A stretch of DNA of 11,466 nucleotides from Euperipatoides rowelli (GCA_003024985.2 PXIH01S0005969.1); one strand, 5' to 3'. Numbered from the stretch's first letter, positions 1-7,450 are shown. Program-made: numbers and translations. The notes: generated by a model from the letters alone, not told the origin.

Positions 1-39
1 TGATTTTAATCCTCTTTCACTTTAACAAAACTCCGATTC

Positions 40-105
40 TAACTAACTGAATCAATCTCTCACTGACTGAATGGATGAATCACAGACTGAATGAATGGCT
101 AATTT
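40..105. repeat. Degenerate 4-bp repeat patch (ACTG / AATG)
   Basis: Imperfect runs of ACTAACTG, ACTGACTG and GAATGAATGG recur across about 65 bp. It looks like a decayed microsatellite in intron 5, with no evident function. Confidence 0.5.
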
Positions 106-185
106 TCCAACAACCTTCAAATTATTCTAAACTAAGACGTCATGAAATAAATACATGCTAAGTAAATACTGTCAGACAATTTCTT

Positions 186-300
186 GCGTTGGATTAAGGC
201 GCCAAAGGTGCCTCAGGCAGAGGGCGCATTGGGACATGTCCCCCCTGGTCAGCATGGGCCTGCTTTCACGCGTGCGTTGGCAACATCTACATGCTCCCTT
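186..300. other. GC-rich patch with palindrome GGGACATGTCCC
   Basis: This patch stands out from its AT-rich surroundings. GGCGCC lies at 198-203 and a perfect 12-bp palindrome at 231-242. It has no open frame and no recognisable transposon ends. It may be an old repeat fragment or a regulatory patch. Confidence 0.35.
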
Positions 301-556
301 TTAAAGGCAAATTGTTTAATACACTTTGTGTGATGTATTGGCATTAATATATTACATACATACAGTATATATAGAGCACAATGAAGGTACTCTCAATAGC
401 TCTTATTTAAGAATTCACTGTTCTGTTTGCTAAGCATTTGATTTTAGTCAAGTTAATAAAACAGTATAAGCAAGGTCACCCAACTTCCTGTTTATGCACA
501 ATTTGAAAATAAGGGAGATTTTACACTTCTCTTTAAAAAAAAACAAACAAACTCAC

Positions 557-700
557 CAATAGGTATTTTTAGCCTTTCTTGGTCTCTCCGAAAATTCTGG
601 CATATCATCCAACGGGTTACATTTTCACTTTCTTCATGAATAGGAATGACTAACTTGGGTATGACTTGTTGAACCACAGGTTGTTGTTCAAGAGTTACTT
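557..700 (-). CDS. GABPA: GABPA coding exon 5 (linker and start of Pointed domain, residues 133-180)
   Basis: The acceptor is TTTATTTATTCAG ending at 701 and the donor is G/GTGAGT at 556-551. The first half is a Gln/Val/Ile-rich linker typical of GABPA transactivation sequence. From about residue 155, EESENVTRW and then FRRDQERLKIP match human ETSEQVTRW and YRKEQERLGIP, which lead into the Pointed (SAM-like) domain. The phase-1 G would start the Asp codon of the human DPIQW motif in the next exon. A CAGAAG tandem acceptor could optionally drop Glu133. This is the last exon in the window: the minus strand of 1-556 has no match to the next Pointed-domain segment. Confidence 0.93.
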
Positions 701-3700
701 CTGAATAAATAAATTTCATTAAAAAAAAAAAGACATCTTCAGGAATAGCTGTGAAGTTTATTAGAATAAATAATTATTCAATGGGACAGGGGTGGAAGAG
801 CAATAATTTACCGCAGAGGTCAAAATAGTACTTGCAATTTGATTTTTTCATAAATTTTAAAACTATATTTCTCTAAATAATCTAGATTTAATTCATTAGC
901 CTATATGTATTTCAACTAAGCTGTAGTGTACATGTTTTTTAGCAATGTAGAGGTGAGGTGACCAATATAAAATTAGAAGACAGTTGAAAATTGGCACACC
1001 AATAGTTTGAAATAGGGACCAAAAACTTTGTGGATCTGTTGACTTAAGGCTATGCCTCTATGCAAATCAAACAATTTGGTGGCAACCTAAACAAGCGGGC
1101 TATACCCAAATATGATGATAGTTTTAATCGTGATATTTATAAGCATTTAAAAAGCCAAAGGCAAGACGTTACATACTAATCTTTCAAAGGGAAATAAATG
1201 ACAATATACTGTACGTGTAAATAAAATCAATTAAAAGCAATAATTTGTTTGCCTAGTAATTAGAATTTCAGAAGAAAAAAATCTAAATATTGTTTTGATA
1301 TTAACGGTTCTAGCCATTTACTTTTTATTAATTAGGTTTCAAACACAATAGACTGTCACCTATAAAATGTGTGTAAATAGTAATATTTGGATCTCACAAA
1401 AAAGTTAAATCAGTAGTATATTTTTTACTTACCTTGTGTGTCTGTTTCTTGAATTTGGAGTATTTCATCAGCTGGTTTTAATACATCTACAATATTTATT
1501 TTCGGTTTAGAATCTGAAATAATTTAAAAAATAAAATAAAATAAGCAAGCATGCCAGAGTTTGCTATCAATATTTACATCTAATAAGAGCAATTATTCTA
1601 TTAATGTTACAGGATAATGATTCATTTAACCCATTAATTTAAAAAAAAAAAAGTGTTGAAAAGTAAAAGTTTTCCAAGACTGGACCATCAATTAAAAAAT
1701 CATGGTAAAAAAAAAACTCATCTTTCTCAATTTTTTTCTTCTCATAAATTGAAAAAAAAAAAAAAAAAGGTTTCCCTAGAAAACAGATCAGGATGTTGAT
1801 TTGGAGTTTGCAAATATTGTGGATTTTTTTATTATTGGTTTCTATGTCTGTGATGTAAATATATTTTTTTAAAAAAAAAAATTAGAACAAAAAAGGAGTA
1901 AGAAACAGGGTAAATTAGTCTGAATAGTGAAATAAGTTGTCAGTAAAATTTATTATCTAGATATCAACATGAAATTTATTGATAAATTGCTTAACCGTAC
2001 AACGATACAGGTTCGGGATTTCTACCTTTGTACTAAAAACTTATTCACTGGTACAGAATGAATTTTGGAAAGTAACAAAAAACTCATTCACTGGTATTTG
2101 GCAAGGTAGGTTATGGCTAAAAATAAAATTAAATGAACTGCTTTGTGAGACAAAGTGAGTAGAGTTAGTGAGCATTTATTTTCAAAATACTAGAGCAACA
2201 GAAAATGCTAACGACAAAGTGGAACACTACGTACACCAGACTTCAATGAACATTAGAAATTGCATGTGGATGACCTTATGGGACAATATTGTTTACATAC
2301 TAGACTAGCAACAAACTAGTACAGAAAAAAAAAGAATAGCGGTTAAATGGACATTGGAATGAATTACTTATATGAGACTATTTTAAACAAGAGCGGAATA
2401 ATGTAAAGGTGAGCAGCCTTGACAGTGTTAAAAAATCAATTCAAACTATGTTTTTTATTCTTACAAACACTAGCACCACAAGATTTGACACTATTGAAAT
2501 AAACAAACAATTTCCATATGCTGACAAATAACAAATAAACAAAGAAGGATGACATATTATAAAAACAATCACAGCCTTCAATTGCTACATAATATGGTAA
2601 CCCATATCTAGATTAGTTCTAACTGGTAACTACTTGACCAATAACAGATCAGTCAATTTATATACTGTAGGCATCATATTTAAGCCACTGTTAAAATTCA
2701 CTATAGAATTTTATAAGATAAAATTTAAGAATACTATTTTTATAAATGGGAAAGTTTAAAACAACAAGAGGGTTGGAGCTATGCAAAATAAGAAGTAGGC
2801 TAAAGCACCTAGTCATATTTTTTTTAAATGTGTGAAAATTTTAAATACGAGACTAGTTAGTTAAAAATAAAAGCTGGAATAACCTGTTATTTTTTTAAAA
2901 TCCAAAGAAAAAAAAACCAAGATAGAGACAGTCCTCTAGTAATGCATTCCTGCAGATGTATTATTAATATGATTCCCAATTTTTTTTTTTTAAATTTAGG
3001 AGTTACAGCTTGGCATTTTTGTACATGGCTGTGAAATTGTAAACATTTATTACTTTGGCAGTTGAGGCGTGTTCGTCAATAGCTAACTTTTGGAATTATT
3101 TAAACTATTCGATACTTTTTTGTTAGTCATTAAGCGCACAAAATTAACTCGACAGTTCATTAAAAAAATCTAGTTCATTTTGTTAGTTTCGTTTCAAACT
3201 TTTTAACCTTGCTCGAGAAGTGGGTTACTTTGTGAGATATGGTTTTGATAATGGCGGACAAAAAAAGTTAACTTGGATTTATTAAAAGGATTGAAATTAT
3301 TATATAAAAACTGAGTGATTACAATATGTTAGATGATGGGGTAGCGATAATTTTTTATTTTAATCATCTACAATCCTAATCATGAATTTTACATTCATTT
3401 TTTTTGGGGAAAAATACATAGATATTTAAATATCCCAGTAAGTAAGGCTACACAAGTCTTTACCTGAAAGGATTACTGCTGTAATTTGAAAATGCTAGTC
3501 TTTGTAAAATAGTCTTCAATACAAATTTTTTTTTTTTCGTTTTATTAATAAGTTAGAATTTCATCGGAATTATTGTTGTATATAAGCATACTAAACTATT
3601 TTATTATGATCGAGTACTTTGCTACTCAGATATGGCTCACTTTGATTGTTCGTCTATAAAATTAAATGTTCACGTGACCAGATAAACCAAATAAACGAAA

Positions 3701-5941
3701 CACACTGAAAAAATCTAATGACAAACATGCTTTTGGTTAAACGTTAAACACTCAATCCTATTAAAAAATTGTATATCTTAAACAATAATGTACAGTTAGG
3801 CCTACAAACTTTTGAGATAAAAAAAAAAGTACCGGTAACAAAAACTTGGTTTAAGTCTGAATCATGTGTTTACAAGTTGAATTAGAGGTGATAATATATA
3901 ATGTTTGCAAGTCCGAATCAGGTGTTTCTAAGTTGAATTAAGGTGACACTAAATAATGTTTGCAAGTCCCAATTGTTTGTATCTATAATGTTTTTAGCAA
4001 GTGGATTGTCTGTAGTTCTTAAAGGGTTTTTTAGAAATATTTTTTTTTTGGCTAAAGAAAGTAGTAGGCTAAAGTACCCCCCCCCCCCCCCCCACATTCG
4101 GCGATTTATCTGCAACATGGTTATGAAGATAAATCATTAATTAGGTTGACAGACCCAGTCTGTACAAAATATACTCCACACATACTGTACAATGATTTAT
4201 CTGCAGACAAACCCGGATGAGCACTACACGTGTACACATGATCAATATTTTGTTTGTCAATTTTTTCATTAAAATTAGATCCAGGCTCACATACAATATT
4301 TGAAATGGCACATATTCTTTCTTCCTGAAAAAAAAAAAAAAAAAACCCAGCTAGGCCTATAACAATTACTCTAATTATGTGTATCGAATCCTCACGCAGA
4401 AAAAAATTATTATGGGCTAAACAATGGCCTCAATATACGCCTATGAACTTATTGAATCGATTGCAATTGGATGTGCCTAAAGATTAATTTCTTAAGAAAG
4501 GATAAAAATGCCTTTAATGCCTGCCAAATAACAAAAATAATATATTAGTACTTCTCACTACATGTATAAGCTTTTTTTGTGAAAAAAAAAAATATAAAAG
4601 AATCCGCTTGGGTTTTATTAAATAAAAATATAAATTTGCTTTTTAAAAACAATTTTTCATTTATATTATTTTTTTTGTCTATAGAGTTAAAAAAATATTT
4701 TATTTAAACTACAGTACATTAAATGTACTTCTAGTTGTATAGTACATTCCTTATGAGTATATATTTTTTTTGATATGGTTAAGGTGGGGAAGTTACACTT
4801 TAAAAAAAAAATTTAAGGTATTAATATTAATAATGGAGACGATACCATAAGAAAGTCAGTATAATGAGAATTCGGTATTCTTAAAGTTTCGAATTAAAAG
4901 ACAATCAATTTCAAATTGGCACTTGTATTCAACAAAGAGAACTTGGGACTAAGCAAATAGCGTATAAGTTTTCATGCTTCTTCAACAAAAATGGCATTAA
5001 GTCTTTGGGAAATAAGCTTTCCTTGAGCAAATGTATTTGTTGTGTAGATCGTTGGTATAATTTCAATGACAAGCAACAACGTCATACACGCACACACGAC
5101 ATATCTGCAGACCGGGTTTATGAACAGATACGACCGAATGATAGTGACTTGTTTACAGAAAGGCTCAGACATGCAACAATTTGTCTGTCAAAACTCAATG
5201 GCAGAACAGATCTTCAGATAAATCACTGCGTGTATGGGGAGACTTAAGCCAGCAGAGTGAACAACCTATTTAGTAATTTTGAGAAGTTTTAACAAATTTT
5301 AAAGACCGCCTGTTCTTTCGAATAGGCTACTTACCTGGTTTTGAAATTATTTCTACATTTATTTGCACCAAACCTTCTCCTTGTACACATTGTTCCACTA
5401 AATTTTTTGAAGGGTCCAACTAATTTAAAAAATAAAAAAAAAAAATGTTTACACAAATTTCTATAATAATAAAAAAAAATGGATACAATAAATAATTATA
5501 ATGTAGCTTATACAATAAATTTCAGAAAAAGAAAAAAACATACTGAGTTTGTACCATCCTTTAATTATCCTATAAGTTAATGCAAGCATACAAAACACAT
5601 CTATATATAACTTACCACCTGAGCATCTTGAAGATAAAAAGTATGATCAGCTAGTAAACACTGCAAACGTTGTTCTAACAGTGTTCTCAGTGTATTTAAA
5701 GGTTCAGTGATATCCATATGCACAGCCACGACATTGCCCAAATCCTCACTAAAATGGAGATAAAAGTTTCAGCTTATGGTTAAAACACATACACACATTA
5801 ATTTCCGGCAAATACTGTATGCACTATTCAATTTCAAAAATACCTGATTTCCTGCTCTTGTTCAACTACCTCTTCAGTCACTGTTTCTTCCAGTCGGGGT
5901 TTCTTATCCAACTCATCGGATGAGTCAAGCGACCGCTTCAT
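557..5941 (-). CDS. GABPA: GABPA, GA-binding protein alpha chain (ETS factor), N-terminal part, five exons joined
   Basis: Join on the minus strand: 5941-5844, 5748-5616, 5419-5335, 1513-1433, 700-557, giving 180 residues, open at the 3' end. GABP alpha is a nuclear ETS transcription factor that binds GGAA sites and pairs with the ankyrin-repeat GABP beta subunit; in vertebrates it controls many mitochondrial and housekeeping genes. Residues 1-40 are an acidic head with a basic KKPR. About 41-119 match the GABP-alpha N-terminal (OST, ubiquitin-like) domain, a CBP/p300 contact in the mammalian protein. Matches to human GABPA as I remember it include DITEPLNTLRTLLEQRLQC, LQDAQ-LDP, KPKINIVDVLKPAD and, at 160-180, VTRW plus RRDQERLKIP, which opens the Pointed domain. 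Intron phases are 2, 0, 1, 1, 1. The rest of the Pointed domain and the ETS domain lie outside the window. Identity is firm; the exact exon 2 end is uncertain by 3 nt. Confidence 0.93.
701..1432 (-). other. GABPA intron 4
   Basis: This 732-nt intron is bounded by GTAAGT at 1432-1427 and TTCAG at 705-701. It is AT-rich, with scattered A runs. I found no additional exon, RNA gene or transposon in it. Confidence 0.85.
1433..1513 (-). CDS. GABPA: GABPA coding exon 4 (end of OST domain and linker, residues 106-132)
   Basis: The acceptor ends ATTATTTCAG at 1514 and the donor is AAG/GTAAGT at 1432-1427. The 81 nt encode SKPKINIVDVLKPADEILQ and then an acidic, Gln/Thr-rich linker. The exon aligns to human IEPKLNILEIVKPAD, giving the hydrophobic strand and KPAD motif that follow the OST domain. 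It is phase 1 at both ends, so skipping or including it leaves the frame intact. Confidence 0.92.
1752..1768 (+). repeat. Poly-A run (17 A)
   Basis: An uninterrupted A17 on the plus strand within intron 3. It could be a retroposon tail, but no retroposon body is recognisable upstream. Confidence 0.8.
2035..2096 (+). repeat. Direct repeat, 19 bp, 43-bp spacing
   Basis: AAAAACTTATTCACTGGTA at 2035-2053 recurs at 2078-2096 with one T-to-C change. Outside these 19 bases the copies differ, so it is either a decayed short duplication or two insertions of one small element. Confidence 0.6.
3464..3478 (-). other. Candidate 15-nt micro-exon in GABPA intron 3
   Basis: On the minus strand, ATTACAG ends at 3479. 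The block CAGTAATCCTTTCAG follows, and then GTAAAG at 3463-3458. Inserted between exons 3 and 4 it keeps the phase-1 frame without a stop, adding Ala-Val-Ile-Leu-Ser and leaving the Asp codon intact. The human protein has no insertion here, so the main transcript probably skips it. The signals could be chance. Confidence 0.25.
3670..3677. promoter_or_regulatory. E-box palindrome TCACGTGA
   Basis: TCACGTGA followed by CC matches the extended CACGTG site used by USF, MITF and TFEB-type bHLH-ZIP factors. It sits within intron 3. A second CACGTG lies at 4227-4232 inside the palindrome TACACGTGTA. Function is inferred from motif alone. Confidence 0.25.
3853..3998 (+). repeat. Tandem repeat, 55-56 bp unit, about 2.6 copies
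   Basis: Unit 1 is 3853-3908 (56 bp), unit 2 is 3909-3963 (55 bp), and a shortened, diverged unit 3 is 3964-3998. Units start AAGTC(T/C)(G/C)AAT and end AATGTTT(T)(A)GC. Units 1 and 2 share GTGTTT, AAGTTGAATTA and AATAATGTTTGC-type blocks; the third has lost its middle. A minisatellite inside intron 3. Confidence 0.85.
4077..4093 (+). repeat. Homopolymer C17 run
   Basis: Seventeen consecutive C (G17 in the GABPA transcript sense) in an otherwise AT-rich intron. It lies about 80 bp after the tandem array. Such a G run in pre-mRNA can fold into quadruplexes or bind hnRNP H-type proteins. Its exact length is prone to sequencing error. Confidence 0.85.
4103..4205. repeat. GATTTATC direct and inverted copies
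   Basis: GATTTATCTGCA occurs at 4103-4114 and again at 4194-4205. The reverse complement of AATGATTTATC (4191-4201) lies at 4128-4138, giving an 11-bp inverted pair spaced by 52 bp. This could be a decayed foldback element. Confidence 0.5.
4328..4345 (+). repeat. Poly-A run (18 A)
   Basis: A18 follows the pyrimidine-rich stretch TTCTTTCTTCCTG within intron 3. No insertion boundaries are recognisable. Confidence 0.8.
4885..5247 (+). pseudogene. Open frame, possible decayed Tc1/mariner-type transposase N-terminus
   Basis: A stop-free stretch of 120 codons ends at TAA 5245-5247, antisense to GABPA within intron 3. It has no ATG; the only plausible internal start is TTG at 5005. The translation shows an order reminiscent of Tc1-like transposase N-termini: ELGTKQIAYKF (helix-turn-helix-like), LSLSKCICCVDRW (recognition-helix-like), THDISADR (where Tc1 proteins have a GRPR-T-DR segment), then RLRHATICLSKLNGR. 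Each match is weak and there is no DDE catalytic core or terminal repeat. It is unlikely to be expressed. The resemblance may be chance, but the length is notable for DNA this AT-rich. Confidence 0.25.
5335..5419 (-). CDS. GABPA: GABPA coding exon 3 (second half of OST domain, residues 78-105)
   Basis: The acceptor is TTTAAATTAG ending at 5420 and the donor is CAG/GTAAGT at 5334-5329, a full consensus. Twenty-eight codons start LDPSKNLVEQCVQGEG and continue LVQINVEIISKP, followed by one base of a split codon (phase 1). It aligns without gaps to human LDPERSLFDQGVKTDG and TVQLSVQVISYQ, the last strands of the OST fold. Intron 2 upstream is 196 nt; intron 3 downstream is 3821 nt, by far the longest in the window. 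Confidence 0.93.
5420..5615 (-). other. GABPA intron 2
   Basis: A 196-nt intron from GTAAGT (5615-5610) to an A/T-rich acceptor ending TTAG at 5420. Nothing else is recognisable in it. Confidence 0.85.
5616..5748 (-). CDS. GABPA: GABPA coding exon 2 (first half of OST domain, residues 33-77)
   Basis: The acceptor is ATTTTAG ending at 5749. The first base completes a Ser codon with the AG of exon 1, and 44 codons follow. The core DITEPLNTLRTLLEQRLQC aligns with human DINEPIGNLKKLLEPRLQC, and FYLQDAQ aligns with ICLQDIQ, placing this in the ubiquitin-like N-terminal domain. The end is ambiguous. A GTAAGT donor at 5615-5610 gives a last Val codon, while a GTGGTA donor at 5618-5613 ends after CAG (5619). 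The shorter form matches human spacing exactly (Gln then Leu-Asp-Pro), whereas GTAAGT is the stronger splice signal. The stronger donor is used here. Confidence 0.92.
5749..5843 (-). other. GABPA intron 1 of the coding region
   Basis: A 95-nt intron, the shortest in the gene, from the weak donor GTATTT (5843-5838) to ATTTTAG ending at 5749. Confidence 0.85.
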
Positions 5942-5942
5942 C
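5844..5942 (-). CDS. GABPA: GABPA coding exon 1 (initiator Met, residues 1-32 plus two bases)
   Basis: The acceptor reads TTTATTTATAG at 5953-5943. The exon then begins G-ATG, with the ATG at 5941-5939, and the frame runs 32 codons to a phase-2 end (AG) at 5844. The donor GTATTT is the weakest in the gene. The peptide begins MKRSLDSSDELDKKPRLEE and ends in an acidic, Glu/Gln-rich stretch. The KKPR and KR residues could be part of a nuclear localisation signal, but that is inference. This region is poorly conserved in the family, and its length before the OST domain (about 40 residues) is close to that of human (about 35), which supports this Met. The ATG is one base inside the exon, so the 5' UTR must come from at least one upstream exon. 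Confidence 0.85.
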
Positions 5943-6063
5943 CTATAAATAAATAATTTCCTTAAATTCATAAGAAAATAATCTGTAGGCTATTGGTTAT
6001 TAAGTTGCTAAAAGCATAGATTTACATCCTGCCCCCCAAAAAAAGATGACAGAAGGAATTAAG

Positions 6064-6069
6064 ATTACC
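6064..6069 (-). other. Candidate donor of upstream 5' UTR exon (CAG/GTAATC)
   Basis: On the minus strand, GTTACAG ends at 6069 and GTAATC starts at 6068. Paired with the exon 1 acceptor at 5943 it would give a 126-nt intron, within the size range of introns 1 and 2. It is one of two plausible leader-exon donors; nothing in the sequence decides between them. Confidence 0.25.
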
Positions 6070-6293
6070 TGTAACTAGCAGGCAAAGAAAAGTGATTTAG
6101 GCCTAAGGTTATTTTATAGGGGTGCCTATACTTTTGATACTACTGATCTAAAATTTGGCGAGTGATCTACTCAGCTATTTTTCATAAATTGCCTCCCCTT
6201 TCTTAAAATCGAAATGGAGTAATAATATATGACATACAAAATGGAGTCAAAGTTTGCTACCTTAGATTTTAAAATAGGCTTGAAGAAGAAAGC

Positions 6294-6692
6294 TTATTCA
6301 GTAATGAGTTTGGAGTAAGGGGGTAACTTATAATGTAAGGACTTAATCCCAAAATGAGTTAATATATTACAAGGGCTAAAAACAATTTCTTTAAACAACT
6401 GTTTTGCTGGCGTTATACGGCAAAATAACCAGTTTCCCTTATGTTTAGGAATCAGTGCTAACGCATTAAAGCAAGCCCCAGTTCCTAAAGTTTTCTTTAG
6501 TAAAATTTTATTAGAAACAGAAGGGTTATCCACTTTTTGCTTATTTATATTTGCCCAACAAATGCTACAGTAAGTCGTGAGATTAAATTCCAATGTAATT
6601 TGAAACTTAACAATGTTTAGTGATATTCCTTTTTTTTTTTTGCATCTGATTAAATATACAAGTAGACTAATAACGCAATTTAAATGATTAGG
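6294..6692 (-). other. Unassigned 132-codon open stretch upstream of GABPA
   Basis: The frame is open from 6692, just after an acceptor-like TTTCTTATAG (6702-6693), to TAA at 6296-6294. No ATG occurs in frame; a TTG at 6593 would give 99 residues. The translation has a TYCSICWANINKQK segment (Cys-x2-Cys) and a hydrophobic/basic remainder, with an AAA codon run from a poly-A tract near residues 18-21. I recognise no family. It lies in the presumed 5' intron or leader of GABPA, same strand. Options are a decayed mobile-element frame, an alternative exon or chance. Confidence 0.2.
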
Positions 6693-6851
6693 CTATAAGA
6701 AATTAAACATGACACTAGGTGTTGGATTGATTTTAAAGGTAATGGTTAGTAATATTTGACAGAATGGTATTATAAACGAAACATATAAATATTGGTTGGT
6801 TTACAAAAGCTGTAGCTGTCAAAAAGACAACGATTTCAAGAATGAATTTAC

Positions 6852-6870
6852 CTAGCACTTCAGGTGCTAG
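6852..6870. repeat. 7-bp inverted repeat at a candidate splice donor
   Basis: CTAGCAC (6852-6858), a five-base loop, then GTGCTAG (6864-6870). On the minus strand the last stem base is immediately followed by GTAAAT (6851-6846), giving CTAG/GTAAAT, a usable donor for a 5' UTR exon. If used, the exon's 3' end would be held in a hairpin. Confidence 0.45.
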
Positions 6871-7450
6871 CCAGTGATTAGGATTAGAGCACTTCTTCGT
6901 TGAACATCAGTATAATCAGAAACTAAGGAACATACAGTAAGTCGGCAAACTTTGCAGTGGGGACCAGAGTGTCAGAAAACAACTGAGCACATTTGACTGC
7001 AAGCAGATGAGGCGAATGTGCAGGCAGATGAGACAAAGATTGAAGTTTCCTGCTGGCTTTTACACGATTTCAGGATGATCAGCTTCAGAGGTCACCAATA
7101 GATTTTCTAGCTTTTAATCCAATGGAATAACTAGCTTTAATCCAACGGAGAGCAACTCCCTCATTCTGGCATGATCTGTTTTCACTATGGTCCATGCTTT
7201 TCTATGACTACCTCCTTTAGGAATATAGGAGAAGCCATAAGTTTGTCTTTTCCAAATAGACTCGATTTATAACGGATGACATTTCAATATAGTAATTGAA
7301 ATGTCATTTGTGAAGTTCTCTAGGTTTTTGACCTTTGCCAAGAATGTTAATAAGGTTTAAGTTTTGATTTTATTTTTAACAAGTTCTTCCAAGAGGATTA
7401 GGTAAGCTGGTGTTTTCTTTTAGTTTTACTCTGACAGCGCCATCTATGAT
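6853..7450 (-). promoter_or_regulatory. Candidate GABPA leader exon / promoter region
   Basis: This stretch is less A/T-homopolymeric than its surroundings and ends on the low side at the CTAG/GTAAAT donor. On the minus strand it contains AGATGGCGC at 7445-7437, resembling the ATGGC core of YY1 (or half a CTCF site), and TTGGAAGAA near 7390-7382, a weak ETS-type GGAA. YY1 and ETS motifs are common at TATA-less housekeeping promoters such as vertebrate GABPA. No start site can be assigned from sequence alone. Confidence 0.2.
7276..7307. repeat. Perfect 13-bp inverted repeat, 6-nt loop
   Basis: ATGACATTTCAAT (7276-7288), loop ATAGTA, ATTGAAATGTCAT (7295-7307). It could form a DNA or RNA hairpin. 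There is no T run after it and no flanking terminal-repeat element is visible. Confidence 0.8.

Larger units (their letters stand above)
1..556 (-). other. GABPA intron 5, 5' part (continues beyond window)
   Basis: This is non-coding in all frames. It holds a degenerate tetranucleotide patch near 40-105 and a more GC-rich patch near 186-300 containing GGCGCC and a 12-bp palindrome. The remainder is AT-rich with nothing recognisable. Confidence 0.75.
1514..5334 (-). other. GABPA intron 3 (3.8 kb, repeat-bearing)
   Basis: It is bounded by GTAAGT at 5334-5329 and TTTCAG at 1519-1514. Contents are annotated separately: A runs (1752-1768, 4328-4345), a 43-bp-spaced direct repeat, a 15-nt micro-exon candidate, a 55-56 bp tandem array, a 17-C run, two E-boxes and a possible transposase relic on the plus strand. 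The segments 2100-3460 and 4360-4880 show only AT-rich sequence with short A/T homopolymers. Confidence 0.85.

Noticed and set aside
492-556. Continuation of the exon 5 frame to a stop at 492
   Set aside because: A strong GTGAGT donor at 556-551 falls exactly where the human match pauses, so the extra codons are intron read-through rather than a C-terminus.
2005-2025. GGTTCGGGATTTC resembling a tRNA B box
   Set aside because: It departs from the B-box consensus (GGTTCGANNCC), and no A box, anticodon stem or acceptor stem could be built around it.
3918-4140. Overlapping open frames on both strands around the C17 run
   Set aside because: Both are created by the homopolymers (poly-Pro or poly-Gly) and the tandem array; neither has exon signals.
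4488-4499. 12-bp palindrome TTTCTTAAGAAA
   Set aside because: It is A/T-dominated with no neighbouring structure, so chance is a sufficient explanation.
4972-5172. Minus-strand 66-codon open frame in intron 3
   Set aside because: It is the antisense shadow of the longer plus-strand stretch, and no recognisable motif is present.
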